Positions 1 to 10,163 of a DNA stretch of 38,727 nucleotides are shown here, piece after piece. Source of the stretch: an uncultured SAR86 cluster bacterium (GTDB lineage Bacteria > Pseudomonadota > Gammaproteobacteria > Magnimaribacterales > Magnimaribacteraceae); the NCBI GenBank assembly GCA_902605935.1, contig CACLEI010000011.1, positions 1-38,727 of the forward strand, in the 5' to 3' direction. The position numbers and the translations under genes were made by a program. The notes below the pieces were generated by a model that made no database searches, was not told where the DNA came from, and saw only the letters and a program-made list of their open reading frames with translations. How positions within the stretch are numbered: position 1 is the first letter of the stretch; every line of letters starts with the position of its first letter.

Positions 1-1346
<1,346 letters not shown>

Positions 1347-1357
1347 TTAATACATAA

Positions 1358-2428
1358 TTAGATATTAATCTGTGTAAAATTTGTCATTTTCTTTAAAGAT
1401 TTATGCATCTCTTCACCCTCAATCCCTGTTAAGATTATTTGATTCTCAGATTCGAGAATCTTCATGATTATAGATGTGAGGTTGCTCAAATCTAATTCTG
1501 AGCCCAGATCATCTATCATAAGAAGAATTTCAGTATCTTTTAAATCTTTCAAAAGTTTTATACTAGATAAAAAGACTAACAAAATCAATATCTTAATTTG
1601 ACCTCGGGAAAGATTAGAGGAAGCCTTTTTATTTTCTACTGTAAATGTAAAATCCATTCTGTGAGGCCCTTTTGACGTATATCCCAATGCCATATCCCTC
1701 TCAAGACTTTCAAACAAAGACTCTTCTAGTTTTTTTGGGCGTTCCCACCCTTTAGAAAAAGTTACACTTAATTTATCAAGGTAATTAAAAGAGCCGATAG
1801 AAATATTTTTTTCTATTGATTCTAAAGTATATTCTTTAAAAACCTTAAAAAAATTATATTGCTCAAGGCTGAGCTTTAAACCTAAGGTTGATAGCTCTTT
1901 GCTCCACAAGGAAACCTCTGAACTAGAAAGCTTTTTCTTTAGCGCCCTATTCCTTTGTTTGAGAGTTTTTTGATAGGCATTATGCAATTTTTTTATCTCA
2001 GGTTTCACGTGGAACATAAGATCATTAAAAAACTCCCTTCTGATTTCTGGCTCTCCATCTATCATTCTAAAGTTTTTAGCAAGTACGACTTGTAAAAAAT
2101 ATAACTCTTCTTTTTTTACAGATTGTTTTGCAAGCAATCTTTTTGAGAATAGTTTTTTATTATGACTATTTTCAACGACAAGATTAAGGTTTTTGCCATT
2201 AATGATTCCTTTTGCAGATATATTATAAAATTCCTTGTCAGAATGAATACATTCCTTGGTTTCCTTTGCTCTAAAAGAATTTCCAGTTAAGAGGACATTT
2301 AATGACTCTAAGACTGTTGTTTTTCCAGAACCGTTTTTTCCTAATATGAGATTTATCCCATCAGAGAAGGAGAAGGTTTTATCTTTAAAAAGCCTAAAGT
2401 TCTTTAAGTGAAGCCTCTGAAGAGGCAT
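1358..2428 (-). CDS. recF: DNA replication and repair protein RecF
   Basis: RecF is an SMC-like ATPase that works with RecO and RecR to load RecA at gaps in single-stranded DNA. The 356-residue length is normal. The N-terminal Walker A is seen as LILGKNGSGKTTVLESLN (about residues 27-44). The ABC signature appears as NLSRGQIKILILL and Walker B as LLMIDDLGSELD. The ATG at 2428 shares one base with the dnaN TAA stop, so translation is probably coupled. The codons for FHVKP, a conserved RecF stretch, also form a parS-like sequence (see the site at 2001-2016). Lysine is abundant, as expected for an AT-rich genome. Confidence 0.96.
   Translation of the reverse strand: MPLQRLHLKNFRLFKDKTFSFSDGINLILGKNGSGKTTVLESLNVLLTGNSFRAKETKECIHSDKEFYNISAKGIINGKNLNLVVENSHNKKLFSKRLLAKQSVKKEELYFLQVVLAKNFRMIDGEPEIRREFFNDLMFHVKPEIKKLHNAYQKTLKQRNRALKKKLSSSEVSLWSKELSTLGLKLSLEQYNFFKVFKEYTLESIEKNISIGSFNYLDKLSVTFSKGWERPKKLEESLFESLERDMALGYTSKGPHRMDFTFTVENKKASSNLSRGQIKILILLVFLSSIKLLKDLKDTEILLMIDDLGSELDLSNLTSIIMKILESENQIILTGIEGEEMHKSLKKMTNFTQINI
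2001..2016 (-). promoter_or_regulatory. parS: parS-like centromere site inside recF
   Basis: The minus strand reads TGTTCCACGTGAAACC. The known chromosomal parS consensus is TGTTNCACGTGAAACA, so only the last base differs. ParB binds parS to nucleate the origin-segregation complex, and parA and parB are in this window. The site sits about 3 kb from the dnaA boxes, where parS usually occurs. It overlaps codons for the conserved RecF stretch FHVKP, so part of the match could reflect protein conservation. I found no second good match by eye; CACGTG also occurs near 7576 but lacks the flanks. Confidence 0.7.
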
Positions 2429-3528
2429 TACAGCCTCATTGGCATGATGACGTACACGTCATCTTCAGAATTTTGTTCTTTGATAATACAACTAGAATCT
2501 TCGCCATAGAATTCAAAAGAAACAGTTTCACTATCTATGGAGTTAAGAACATCTAATAGATATCCTATATTAAACCCAACCTCAAGGTCAGAGCCTTTAT
2601 ACATAACATCTACTTCTTCTTCAGCTGATTCTTGCTCTGGATTGTTAGCGGTAAGCTTAAGCTTATTTTGAGATAATTGGAATCTTACACCTCTGTACTT
2701 TTCATTTGACAAAACAGAGGCTCTAAAGAGGGCTGATTGGAGAATTTCTTTGCTTATTTCTAAAGGCAGCGGCTCCCCGGTTGGAAAAACCTTATTATAG
2801 TCTGGATACTTTCCATCTATTAATTTGCTTGAAAAACTAAGATTTTCAGAACGCACATCTACATAAGAAGCACCTATGAGGAGCTCTACAGTCCCTTCAT
2901 TCGGTGAAAGCAGTTTTGAAAGTTCTAAAACTGCTTTTCTTGGAAGTATGTTTCTTACATCTAAATCTGCAGCATTAGTTGTTGCTGTTGAAAACGCCAA
3001 TCTGTGCCCATCAGTTGCTACTCCATTTATTTTATTACCTTCTATCTCTAAAAGCATGCCATTTAAATAATATCTTACATCTTGCGAAGCCATAGAAAAT
3101 GATGTTTTAGATAATAATCTTTTTAGAACACTGGACTCTACAGTAATTGGGATCTGCTCTTCATTAATTTCTATTTCAGGAAAATCGTCTGAAGAAATAG
3201 TTGCAAAATCTGCGTGAAAATTACTAGAGCTAACAGTCAATTTTCCATTTGATAGAGAAAAGTTAACATTTTCTCCTGGTGGCAATGACCTGCATAATTC
3301 TGACATTTTTCTTGCAGAAACTGTAGTTTCACCCTCCTCTATAATTTCGATTAAATCGGAAAAGGTTTTTATTTGTATTTCTAAGTCTGTTGCGGTAACT
3401 TCTAATTTTCCATTAACTGTTTTTAACCTCAAATTTGCTAAAATAGGTATTGTTTGGCGTCTTTCAGCTACAGCTGCAGCATTTTGTAGAGAGTCAACTA
3501 TTTGTGCCTTTTCTGTGATGAACTTCAT
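2428..3528 (-). CDS. dnaN: DNA polymerase III beta subunit (sliding clamp)
   Basis: DnaN forms the ring-shaped dimer that tethers DNA polymerase III to DNA and recruits other replication and repair proteins through a hydrophobic cleft. The 366-residue length equals the usual one. Recognisable family segments include an N-terminal MKFITEKAQIVDSLQNAAAV, internal NGMLLEIEGNKINGVATDGHRLAF (a clamp hallmark, around residue 155-180), SKLIDGKYPDYNKVFP, and the C-terminal VYVIMPMRL, matching the usual Y-V-I-M-P-M-R-L end that lines the binding cleft. The gene starts 7 nt after the dnaA stop and overlaps recF by one base, so it is a middle gene of the dnaA operon. Nothing unusual is visible. Confidence 0.97.
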   Translation of the reverse strand: MKFITEKAQIVDSLQNAAAVAERRQTIPILANLRLKTVNGKLEVTATDLEIQIKTFSDLIEIIEEGETTVSARKMSELCRSLPPGENVNFSLSNGKLTVSSSNFHADFATISSDDFPEIEINEEQIPITVESSVLKRLLSKTSFSMASQDVRYYLNGMLLEIEGNKINGVATDGHRLAFSTATTNAADLDVRNILPRKAVLELSKLLSPNEGTVELLIGASYVDVRSENLSFSSKLIDGKYPDYNKVFPTGEPLPLEISKEILQSALFRASVLSNEKYRGVRFQLSQNKLKLTANNPEQESAEEEVDVMYKGSDLEVGFNIGYLLDVLNSIDSETVSFEFYGEDSSCIIKEQNSEDDVYVIMPMRL

Positions 3529-3535
3529 TCTTATA

Positions 3536-4906
3536 TTATATAGTTAAAACCCTTAAAAGCTTTCTATAATCTTCTTCTATATCCAGATTAAATGACCTAA
3601 GTTGATTTATTTTTTTACATGCATGTATGACTGTTGTGTGGTCTCTTCCACCAAAAGACTCACCTATTTCAGGCAAACTGTAGTTTGTTAGCTCCTTTGC
3701 TAAGAACATTGCCATCTGTCTAGGTCTAGCAACTGATCTACTTCGTCTTTTTGAGAGGATATCACTCATTTTTATGTTGTAATACTCAGCTGTTGTTTTC
3801 TGAATATTCTCTACACTTACTTGCCTAGCCTGTATGGCTAGAAGATCTTTTAAAGAGTCCTTTATTAGGTCTATTGTTATTGGTTGTCCTGTAAAGTTCG
3901 AGTTTGCGATAACTCTTTTTAGAGCGCCCTCCAGCTCTCTTACATTCGATCTTACTTTTTGGGCTATAAAAAAAGCAGATTCTTGATTAAGCTCATGGTT
4001 CAAGATCGATGCTTTACTTAAGAGTATTGCAACTCTTGTTTCTAATTCGGGTGGCTCTATAACAACAGGCAGACCCCATCCCAACCTCGACTTTAGTCTG
4101 TCCTCTAATCCGTCTATTTCCTTAGGATACTTGTCACAAGTCAGAATCATCTGACTTCCTTTTTCAAGTAATGAATTGAACGTGTGAAATAACTCTTCTT
4201 GTGATTGCTCCTTTTTTGCAAAAAACTGAATGTCATCAATCAATAGAGCGTCTAAAGACCTATAGTGCTGCTTAAATTCATTAATTGCTCCTAATTGTAA
4301 CGATTTTACCATATCACTCACAAATTTCTCTGAATGAACGTAAGCTATTTTCTTGTTGGGGTCTTGTTTCAAAATCTCATTTCCCACAGCATGCATAAGA
4401 TGAGTTTTTCCCAGTCCCACTCCGCCGTATATAAAAAGAGGATTGTAAGAATTTTTAAGACCACCACCTATTTGTCTTGAAGCGGCTAAAGCAATATGGT
4501 TTGACTTACCCTCTACAAATGTTTCAAAAGTGAAATTATCTATTAGATTGTTTTTTTTGGGAACTCCCGCAGACTGAGAGGTTTTGTTTGTTATTTCAGA
4601 ACTATTACTTTCTATCCCTGGTTCTTCATTATGAAGCTTATCATGGTAGTCAACAAATATTTCAAAATTAAGATTAAGGTCTCTCATGCTAGTAATGGCA
4701 CTTAATCTCTCTTTAATGGTTGTTCCGTAATTATCTTCAACCCAATCAGATATAAACTTGTTTGGTGCTAAAACACTGTAAGAAAGGGGGTTAGAGCCAT
4801 TATTTTGTTCTAGAGTTAGTGGTGCAATCCATGTAGAATACTCTTCGATAGGCAAATCTCTTTCTAAAGTTTTCTTACATTCTCCCCAAAAGTGCAATTC
4901 CGTCAT
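3536..4906 (-). CDS. dnaA: Chromosomal replication initiator protein DnaA
   Basis: DnaA is the AAA+ initiator that binds 9-bp DnaA boxes at oriC, melts the origin and loads DnaB. I take the ATG at 4906 ([19 protein letters not shown]), which aligns with the usual DnaA N-terminus and gives 456 residues. The ORF track's start at 4993 adds 29 residues translated through the DnaA boxes and is unlikely. Domain I (about 1-80) is followed by a short polar linker, then the AAA+ domain with Walker [18 protein letters not shown] and Walker [15 protein letters not shown]. The C-terminal DNA-binding signature is [15 protein letters not shown]. No Shine-Dalgarno precedes the ATG, and a TATAAT lies only 7 nt upstream, so the mRNA may be leaderless or nearly so. 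Confidence 0.96.
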   Translation of the reverse strand: MTELHFWGECKKTLERDLPIEEYSTWIAPLTLEQNNGSNPLSYSVLAPNKFISDWVEDNYGTTIKERLSAITSMRDLNLNFEIFVDYHDKLHNEEPGIESNSSEITNKTSQSAGVPKKNNLIDNFTFETFVEGKSNHIALAASRQIGGGLKNSYNPLFIYGGVGLGKTHLMHAVGNEILKQDPNKKIAYVHSEKFVSDMVKSLQLGAINEFKQHYRSLDALLIDDIQFFAKKEQSQEELFHTFNSLLEKGSQMILTCDKYPKEIDGLEDRLKSRLGWGLPVVIEPPELETRVAILLSKASILNHELNQESAFFIAQKVRSNVRELEGALKRVIANSNFTGQPITIDLIKDSLKDLLAIQARQVSVENIQKTTAEYYNIKMSDILSKRRSRSVARPRQMAMFLAKELTNYSLPEIGESFGGRDHTTVIHACKKINQLRSFNLDIEEDYRKLLRVLTI

Positions 4907-4913
4907 TGGGGTG

Positions 4914-4942
4914 ATTATATATAGATTAACAAAGTTATCCAC
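4914..4942 (-). promoter_or_regulatory. Putative dnaA promoter overlapping a DnaA box
   Basis: The minus strand carries TATAAT at 4919-4914. A hexamer 17 nt upstream (GTGGAT, 4942-4937) would be a poor -35, but it lies inside the perfect DnaA box at 4935-4943. DnaA bound there would cover the -35 position, which fits the known autorepression of dnaA. The predicted transcription start falls at or next to the ATG at 4906. This was assigned by eye; upstream promoters are possible. Confidence 0.4.
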
Positions 4943-4984
4943 AGTATAACCACAAATATTTATTGTGGATAACTTGTTGATATA

Positions 4985-5013
4985 TTGTTTCAATTATTTT
5001 GCTTGTCTTAGAT
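4985..5013 (+). promoter_or_regulatory. Putative sigma70 promoter for rpmH-rnpA-yidD-yidC
   Basis: TTGTTT at 4985-4990 and TTAGAT at 5008-5013 are spaced by 17 nt. Transcription would start near 5020, about 40 nt before the rpmH ATG. The next DnaA box ends at 4972, just upstream of the -35, so DnaA could influence this promoter too. Both hexamers are imperfect. Confidence 0.35.
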
Positions 5014-5058
5014 CAACAAAAACTCTATCATTCGCTGCCCAATAACCTTTTAAGAACT

Positions 5059-5193
5059 ATGAAAAGAACATATCAGCCGAGTAAAATTAAACGAGCTAGA
5101 ACTCATGGTTTCCGTTCGAGAAATTCTACACTCGGAGGTAAAAAGGTGCTAAGCAACAGAAGAAAAAAGGGGAGGCTATCCCTTACTGTCTGA
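5059..5193 (+). CDS. rpmH: 50S ribosomal protein L34
   Basis: L34 is a small, very basic protein of the large ribosomal subunit. The ORF track starts 60 bases early; the ATG at 5059 gives the exact family start [20 protein letters not shown] and a normal 44-residue protein. The C-terminal half ([17 protein letters not shown]) has the usual Arg/Lys-rich tail, with STLGGKKVL where many relatives have a GRKVL-type segment. It is the first gene of the plus-strand block. Its TGA stop is followed immediately by the rnpA ATG, so the two are co-transcribed and probably translationally coupled. Confidence 0.96.
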   Translation: MKRTYQPSKIKRARTHGFRSRNSTLGGKKVLSNRRKKGRLSLTV

Positions 5194-5532
5194 ATGAGCC
5201 CCAAGCGCTCCATATCATCTAAAGAAGGTTTTGGTGATATTTTCGATAGCCCTGATCAAAAACATTCCACCAAAAACATTTTGATTCTTTCAAAAAATAA
5301 TTCTTTGGGTTTTTCAAGAATAGGGGTGGCTATTAGGAAGAAAGATAATAAGCTTGCTGTAGACAGAAATAATATAAAGAGAAAAATAAAAGGAAGTTTT
5401 CTTGCAAAGGTTTTAGAATTGCCCCATAAAGATTTTGTTGTGTACGTAAAAAAAAATTTAAAGGGAAAAGATGAGGAACTTAAAAAAGATTTAGATAAAA
5501 TCTGGACAAAGTTTATGGGCAATAATGATTAA
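5194..5532 (+). CDS. rnpA: Ribonuclease P protein component
   Basis: RnpA is the protein cofactor of RNase P, which removes the 5' leader of precursor tRNAs. The 112-residue product contains the hallmark RNR-type motif as [15 protein letters not shown] (about residues 54-68), preceded by RIGVAIRKK, and is strongly basic. The motif has RNN-I-KRK rather than the commoner RNRIKR, still within family variation. The ATG directly abuts the rpmH stop, and the 3' end overlaps yidD by 8 nt. The N-terminal ~25 residues are poorly conserved, so the start rests on position and the absence of a better one. Confidence 0.93.
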   Translation: MSPKRSISSKEGFGDIFDSPDQKHSTKNILILSKNNSLGFSRIGVAIRKKDNKLAVDRNNIKRKIKGSFLAKVLELPHKDFVVYVKKNLKGKDEELKKDLDKIWTKFMGNND

Positions 5533-5761
5533 CAAAACGCTTATAAGGATTATAAAATTTTACCAAAAGTACCTGAGCCCAATGTTAGGTCAAAACTGTA
5601 GGTTTCATCCAACCTGCTCTCAGTATGCGCTGGAAGCTTTGAAGGTTCATGGGACTTGTCGAGGCTCTATCCTGGCTGTAAAAAGAATCATTAGGTGTAA
5701 TCCTTGGGGCGGCAGTGGAATAGATAATGTACCTGGAGACTCAAAGCATGGACGTAATTAA
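5525..5761 (+). CDS. yidD: Membrane protein insertion efficiency factor YidD
   Basis: YidD is a small, membrane-associated protein thought to help YidC-dependent insertion of inner membrane proteins. The 78-residue sequence has the family signatures: [20 protein letters not shown] at the N-terminus, [15 protein letters not shown] with the conserved Cys, and [17 protein letters not shown] near the C-terminus. It overlaps rnpA by 8 nt and yidC by 14 nt, the usual rpmH-rnpA-yidD-yidC arrangement. The length is typical. Confidence 0.96.
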   Translation: MINKTLIRIIKFYQKYLSPMLGQNCRFHPTCSQYALEALKVHGTCRGSILAVKRIIRCNPWGGSGIDNVPGDSKHGRN

Positions 5762-7403
5762 AACATCCTTGATAATAGGAATCGGCCTTACCCTTTATTA
5801 CCTTCTTTTGCAATGGCCGATTGATAATGATGCCTATAATGGTTCTTCTCAAGAACAATTTGAAATCAATACTTTTAGTGATAGTGAGCGTTCACTTTCA
5901 GAGCCTCTTGCCCCCCTTTCGCAAACAAGTCAAGGGCCGGGAGAGAATACCTTTCAAGAGCTTAATTATTTTGAAATACAAAATAACGATTTGTCATTAT
6001 TGGTTGAATCAAGAACAGGAAGGTTTGAGGTTTCTAGTTTAAAAAACATATCGGAAGAGAAGGGCTCTAAGGAGAGGTTAAATATATTTGGAAAAACCTA
6101 TGATGCCGACTCTGGGAGAGAAAATATATATTTTGCAAACAGCGGTTTCTATACCCGAACCCAAGGATATTTGAATCCACAGTTTGAAAAAATAACAGAG
6201 CAGTTAGGTGAAGGAAATTTAAAAGTTTATATTCTTGAAGGCACATCTGGTGGGTTGAATTTTTCTAGAAAAATAGAAATTGAAAATACAGGTTATTCTA
6301 TAAAAATTGAAGACGCGGTGAACTCAGTTTTGAGTGAAGATATCTCAATGACACCTTATGTGGTTATTGAAAGAGATGGCTCGCCAGTAGAAGAGGGCGG
6401 TTTGATGTATACCTATCTTGGTCCTGTCTTTTCATCAACAAAAGATACTTATGAAAAATATGATTTTGATGACATTAGAGAGTCTTCTTATCAGAACAAG
6501 TCTGTAGGGGGCTGGGTTGCTTTAATACAACACTACTTCTTGTCTGCATGGATTCCAGATCAAAATGAAGAATATCTATATCAGGGAAGGTATGGAGAAA
6601 ACTCAGGAAGATACTCTTTAGGTTACACCTCCAGAGATTCTGTTCTTTCCTATGGTGAGACAGTTTCTACAAATAATACTCTCTATGTGGGGCCTAAACT
6701 ACCTAAACAGCTTGTTGAAATTGAAGAAAACCTTGATCTAACCGTAGATTACGGGTTTTTGTGGTGGTTAGGTAAGCCTATGTATTGGTTTTTAGACCTC
6801 GGATATAGTCTTTTTAACAACTGGGGCCTAGCAATTATCTTTCTTACTGTTGCCTTGAAGCTCTTAACTTGGCCTCTTTCAGCAAAAGCCTATGTATCAA
6901 TGGGTAAGATGAGAGAATTAGCACCCAAAATGCAGCTTTTACAAGAGAAACACGGAGACAACAGACAGGCTATGAGCCAAGAATTGATGGAAGTGTATAA
7001 AAAAGAGGGTGTAAATCCGCTTGGGGGCTGCTTGCCGATGTTAGCTCAAATGCCTTTTTTCCTAGCCTTTTATTGGGTATTACTCGAAACCGTCGAATTA
7101 AGGCATTCTCCCTTCTTTTTATGGATAGATGACTTGTCAGCCATGGACCCTTACTTTGTTCTTCCTATTCTTAATGGGGCTGGCATGTACCTTTCTCAGA
7201 AACTTACACCTACTCCGCCAAATGCGGACCCAATGCAAGCCCAGATGATGAAGTTCTTTCCTCTTATTTTTGCTGTTATTTTTGCTTGGTTCCCGTCAGG
7301 CTTAGTTTTGTATTGGCTTGTGAATATGATTATCCAAATATTTCAACAGTGGTGGTATTCGAGAGGAACCAAGTATGGAACCGGGTCTGTTGGTTCTGGC
7401 TGA
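5748..7403 (+). CDS. yidC: Membrane protein insertase YidC
   Basis: YidC inserts and folds inner-membrane proteins, alone or with SecYEG. I take the ATG at 5748, preceded by CCTGGAG, over the track's 5727. This gives 551 residues and puts [20 protein letters not shown], the first transmembrane segment, at the N-terminus as in E. coli YidC. A large periplasmic beta domain follows (about residues 50-340), then the conserved insertase core from about 345: a membrane segment beginning [16 protein letters not shown], the cytoplasmic hairpin ([19 protein letters not shown]), [20 protein letters not shown], and the last segments. It overlaps yidD. Subunit c of the ATP synthase encoded in this window is a known YidC client in E. 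coli. Confidence 0.96.
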   Translation: MDVIKTSLIIGIGLTLYYLLLQWPIDNDAYNGSSQEQFEINTFSDSERSLSEPLAPLSQTSQGPGENTFQELNYFEIQNNDLSLLVESRTGRFEVSSLKNISEEKGSKERLNIFGKTYDADSGRENIYFANSGFYTRTQGYLNPQFEKITEQLGEGNLKVYILEGTSGGLNFSRKIEIENTGYSIKIEDAVNSVLSEDISMTPYVVIERDGSPVEEGGLMYTYLGPVFSSTKDTYEKYDFDDIRESSYQNKSVGGWVALIQHYFLSAWIPDQNEEYLYQGRYGENSGRYSLGYTSRDSVLSYGETVSTNNTLYVGPKLPKQLVEIEENLDLTVDYGFLWWLGKPMYWFLDLGYSLFNNWGLAIIFLTVALKLLTWPLSAKAYVSMGKMRELAPKMQLLQEKHGDNRQAMSQELMEVYKKEGVNPLGGCLPMLAQMPFFLAFYWVLLETVELRHSPFFLWIDDLSAMDPYFVLPILNGAGMYLSQKLTPTPPNADPMQAQMMKFFPLIFAVIFAWFPSGLVLYWLVNMIIQIFQQWWYSRGTKYGTGSVGSG

Positions 7404-7418
7404 TGAGCTTTATCGGCT

Positions 7419-8735
7419 TTGAGTAAAAATAGAACTATTATTGCTCCTGCGACTGTCCCAGGAAGAGGTGGTGTTTCAATAATTAGAATGTCTGGAGAGC
7501 TCTCTAAGAGCATTGCCGAAAGTATGTGCGGGGAGCTCGCAGAGGCCTGGCGCTTTAAGCGATGCTCCATAAGGTCACGTGGAGGATCTAAAATAGATGA
7601 TGGTATGGTTGTTTTTTTTAAATCTCCTAACTCTTACACGGGAGACGACGTGGTAGAGTTCCATTGTCATGGAAATCCAACTATAGTGAATTTAATAGTA
7701 GAAGAGGCCGTTTATCGTGGTGCAGTAGTCGCTGAGCCTGGAGAGTTTACAAAAACAGCATTTCTAAACGAAAAAATTGATCTGGTTCAAGCTGAATCTG
7801 TTGCTGATTTAATAAATGCACAGAGCGAAACGGCTGTTGTAGCGGCTAACTCTTCACTCTCGGGACAGTTTTCTGAACAAATAAACTTGTTGCTTGATGG
7901 TATTGTTAAGGCAAGAGTTGTTGTTGAGGCAAATATAGATTTCCCAGAAGAGGAGGTTGATGGTTCGGTTCTTGAGTCTGTCAAAGAGGAGCTCCAGGGC
8001 TTTTACGCCGAGATAAATGAATTGCTGTCTCGCGTTAAAGAAGGAGTGAAGTTAAGAGATGGTTATTCGGTTGCTATTGTGGGGCCTCCGAACGCCGGAA
8101 AGTCCTCTTTGTTGAACCTCTTGGCCCGTGAAGACCTTGCAATTACTTCAGAGGTTCCTGGAACTACACGCGACTTGGTAAAAACATCTGTGAATATCGG
8201 AGGTGTCCTTATAGAGTTTGTTGATACAGCCGGAGTCAGGATGAATCCTGAAGGACCTATTGAAGAAGAGGGTATACAGAGATCAAAAGAAGTTATTAAA
8301 AAGTCCAACTTGAGCCTCTTAGTGCAAGATGCAACGGCCATTCAAAAATTTGATGTTGACTTGGGTGATTCATTGACTGTGTTAAATAAGTCTGACTTGC
8401 TTGAAGATGAGTTTTGTAATGTTGATAACACTTTCTACTTGTCGTGCTCTACAGGTCAGGGGGTTGAAGAACTACTCAAAGCATTAATTGTAAGATTAGG
8501 GATAGACGAGGGGGGAGAAACTGTGTTTCTGTCCAGACAAAGGCATGAGATTTCTTTAAGAAGTGGGGGTCTTTTTTTAGAAGAAGCCATAATGTCTTTG
8601 GGTGAAGGGCAGGTGTTAGAGTTGGTTGCAGAAAGCTTGAGATCTTCGCATGCGGCGCTCGGTGACATTTTAAGGCCTATGAGTGCCGACGACCTTCTGG
8701 GTGAAATTTTTTCGGAGTTTTGTATAGGTAAATAG
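7419..8735 (+). CDS. mnmE: tRNA uridine-5-carboxymethylaminomethyl(34) synthesis GTPase MnmE
   Basis: MnmE acts with MnmG to install the (carboxymethyl)aminomethyl group on U34 of certain tRNAs. The start is a TTG at 7419, giving MSKNRTIIAPATVPGRGGVS, which aligns with the family N-terminus; no ATG fits. The 438-residue product has the N-terminal formyl-THF-binding domain, then a GTPase inserted in the helical domain: P-loop GPPNAGKSSLLN, switch EVPGTTRD, DTAG, and NKSD. It ends in the essential C-terminal CIGK motif. It lies 15 nt after yidC. The start overlaps the end of a seven-codon frame (MSFIGFE) beginning at 7403, which may be incidental. Confidence 0.96.
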   Translation: MSKNRTIIAPATVPGRGGVSIIRMSGELSKSIAESMCGELAEAWRFKRCSIRSRGGSKIDDGMVVFFKSPNSYTGDDVVEFHCHGNPTIVNLIVEEAVYRGAVVAEPGEFTKTAFLNEKIDLVQAESVADLINAQSETAVVAANSSLSGQFSEQINLLLDGIVKARVVVEANIDFPEEEVDGSVLESVKEELQGFYAEINELLSRVKEGVKLRDGYSVAIVGPPNAGKSSLLNLLAREDLAITSEVPGTTRDLVKTSVNIGGVLIEFVDTAGVRMNPEGPIEEEGIQRSKEVIKKSNLSLLVQDATAIQKFDVDLGDSLTVLNKSDLLEDEFCNVDNTFYLSCSTGQGVEELLKALIVRLGIDEGGETVFLSRQRHEISLRSGGLFLEEAIMSLGEGQVLELVAESLRSSHAALGDILRPMSADDLLGEIFSEFCIGK

Positions 8736-8974
8736 CTGTTCAAACGCTGTTGAAAAATATTTTTAATTTGTGCCTATTTTTTTTTATTAACCGAATATAC
8801 AAATCAATAGAGAGTTTATATTTTGGTTTTCTACAGCTTTCACGTCCTTAGCAAATCAATGAAATTAAAGGTTCGTGCTAGTTTTTCACAGGTATTGAGG
8901 TCCCTAATAATAACCAAGTAAGTTAAAATATGCATATTATAAAAATAAATTTAATTTTTTTTAATTGTGGATAA
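8736..8974. other. mnmE-mnmG intergenic region: AT-rich stretch with DnaA boxes (origin-like)
   Basis: This 231-bp gap is the longest in the plus-strand block. It contains TTTTTCACA at 8882-8890, which fits the relaxed E. coli DnaA-box consensus TTWTNCACA, and a perfect TGTGGATAA at 8966-8974 that overlaps the mnmG GTG start codon. Between them is about 45 nt of nearly pure A/T, including a 12-bp palindrome AATATGCATATT at 8927-8938. E. coli oriC also lies directly upstream of mnmG (gidA), with its unwinding element on the mnmG side. Near 8740 a weak hairpin (TTCAA, six-base loop, TTGAA) followed by T-rich sequence may end mnmE transcription. It could be the origin, a second DnaA-titration site, or just a DnaA-regulated mnmG promoter. 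Confidence 0.45.
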
Positions 8975-10163
8975 GTACGATGTAATAGTCATAGGTGGGG
9001 GGCACGCGGGCGTTGAGGCCGCAGAGGTGTGTTCTAGGTTTGGTGTAAAAACCTTACTTATTACCCACGATAAATCAAAGATAGGTGAAATGTCTTGCAA
9101 CCCTGCAATTGGAGGTATTGGTAAAAGTCACCTAGCCAAGGAAGTTGACGCCCTTGGGGGTTTGATGGCTCGAGCCACTGATAAGGCAGGCATACACTAC
9201 CGCGTTCTCAACTCTACTAAGGGACAAGCCGTAAGGGCCACTAGAGTGCAAACCGATAGAGAGCTTTATAAAGCTGCAATACAAAACTGTCTTTCTTCTT
9301 CTGCAAATCTCACGATCAAAGAAGGCTCAGTTGTCGACCTGGATATTAAGAATTCAACTATTAAGTCTGTCATAACCGAAAAAGAGGAAAAAATCTTTTC
9401 CAATTCAGTAATTTTAACAACAGGAACCTTTTTAGGGGGGGTAATGCATACTGGTCTGAAGCAATCTTCGGGCGGGCGAGTAGGAGATCCCTCTAGCGAT
9501 AAACTGGCTCAGAAACTTAGAGGGTTAAATTTAAAGGTTGGCAGATTAAAAACAGGAACACCCCCCAGACTCAATAAACACTCCATAGACTGGTCCCTTC
9601 TTTCACCGCAACCAGGCGATACTCCAACACCACTTCTTTCTTATACTTCCGAAGACAGCGAAAGGCCCGAGCAGTTAAATTGCTACATGACACGTACCAA
9701 CCAAACAACGCACCACGTAATATTAAAATACCTTGACGAATCACCGATGTATTCAGGTGTGATCGAGGGTATAGGACCAAGGTATTGCCCCTCTATTGAA
9801 GATAAAGTTATGAGATTTTCAGAAAGAGACTCTCATCAGATATTTGCTGAGCCGGAAGGACTTAATTCAGATCTTATTTATCCAAACGGCATTTCAACAA
9901 GCCTACCATTGAATGCTCAAAAAGAGCTTATAAAATCTATTAAAGGCTTTGAAAACGCAGAAATAGTAAGGCCCGGATATGCAATAGAGTATGATTTCTT
10001 TGACCCTACAGGCTTAAAACACTCTCTAGAAACAAAGACAATTTCGGGTTTATTCTTCGCGGGTCAAATCAACGGAACCACAGGATACGAAGAAGCAGCA
10101 GCTCAAGGCATAATGGCAGGAATTAACGCATCACTTTCAAATAGCATTGAATTTGGAAAATGA
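8967..10163 (+). pseudogene. mnmG: mnmG 5' part, interrupted: tRNA U34 modification FAD enzyme, N-terminal ~389 residues
   Basis: MnmG is the FAD-dependent partner of MnmE in U34 modification. The GTG start at 8967 gives [20 protein letters not shown], the dinucleotide-binding fold; further family motifs are [40 protein letters not shown] and the late FAD-domain segment [19 protein letters not shown]. Homology ends there. The last ten codons ([10 protein letters not shown]) are out-of-frame translation of a DUF885 gene fused at about 10124-10135. Full-length MnmG is about 620-630 residues; the missing C-terminal third is encoded on the minus strand at 38727-38080. As it stands the gene lacks the helical domains that bind tRNA and MnmE. 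Identity is certain; whether the break is biological or an artefact is not. Confidence 0.93.

Larger units (their letters stand above)
4907..5058. other. dnaA-rpmH divergent intergenic region with DnaA boxes (candidate oriC or autoregulatory site)
   Basis: This 152-bp AT-rich gap separates divergent dnaA and rpmH. It holds two perfect consensus DnaA boxes in opposite orientation: TTATCCACA at 4935-4943 (plus) and TGTGGATAA at 4964-4972 (minus). A degenerate box, ATAACCACA (7 of 9), lies between them at 4946-4954. In pseudomonads and several other gammaproteobacteria an origin lies in this dnaA-rpmH gap. The strand switch of the flanking genes at this point fits replication leaving in both directions. 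Two good boxes alone could equally serve only dnaA autoregulation. Confidence 0.6.

Noticed and set aside
4906-4993. Longer DnaA start in the ORF track ([14 protein letters not shown]...).
   Set aside because: The extra 29 codons run through DnaA boxes and the promoter and have no family similarity; [10 protein letters not shown] aligns with known DnaA N-termini.
7403-7426. Seven-codon frame MSFIGFE between yidC and mnmE, as a leader peptide or coupling device.
   Set aside because: It is too short to judge by sequence and probably a chance ATG overlapping the yidC stop. Noted only in the mnmE entry.
7570-7585. Second parS site around CACGTG near 7576.
   Set aside because: Only the CACGTG core and one flanking base match; the TGTT and AAACA flanks are absent.
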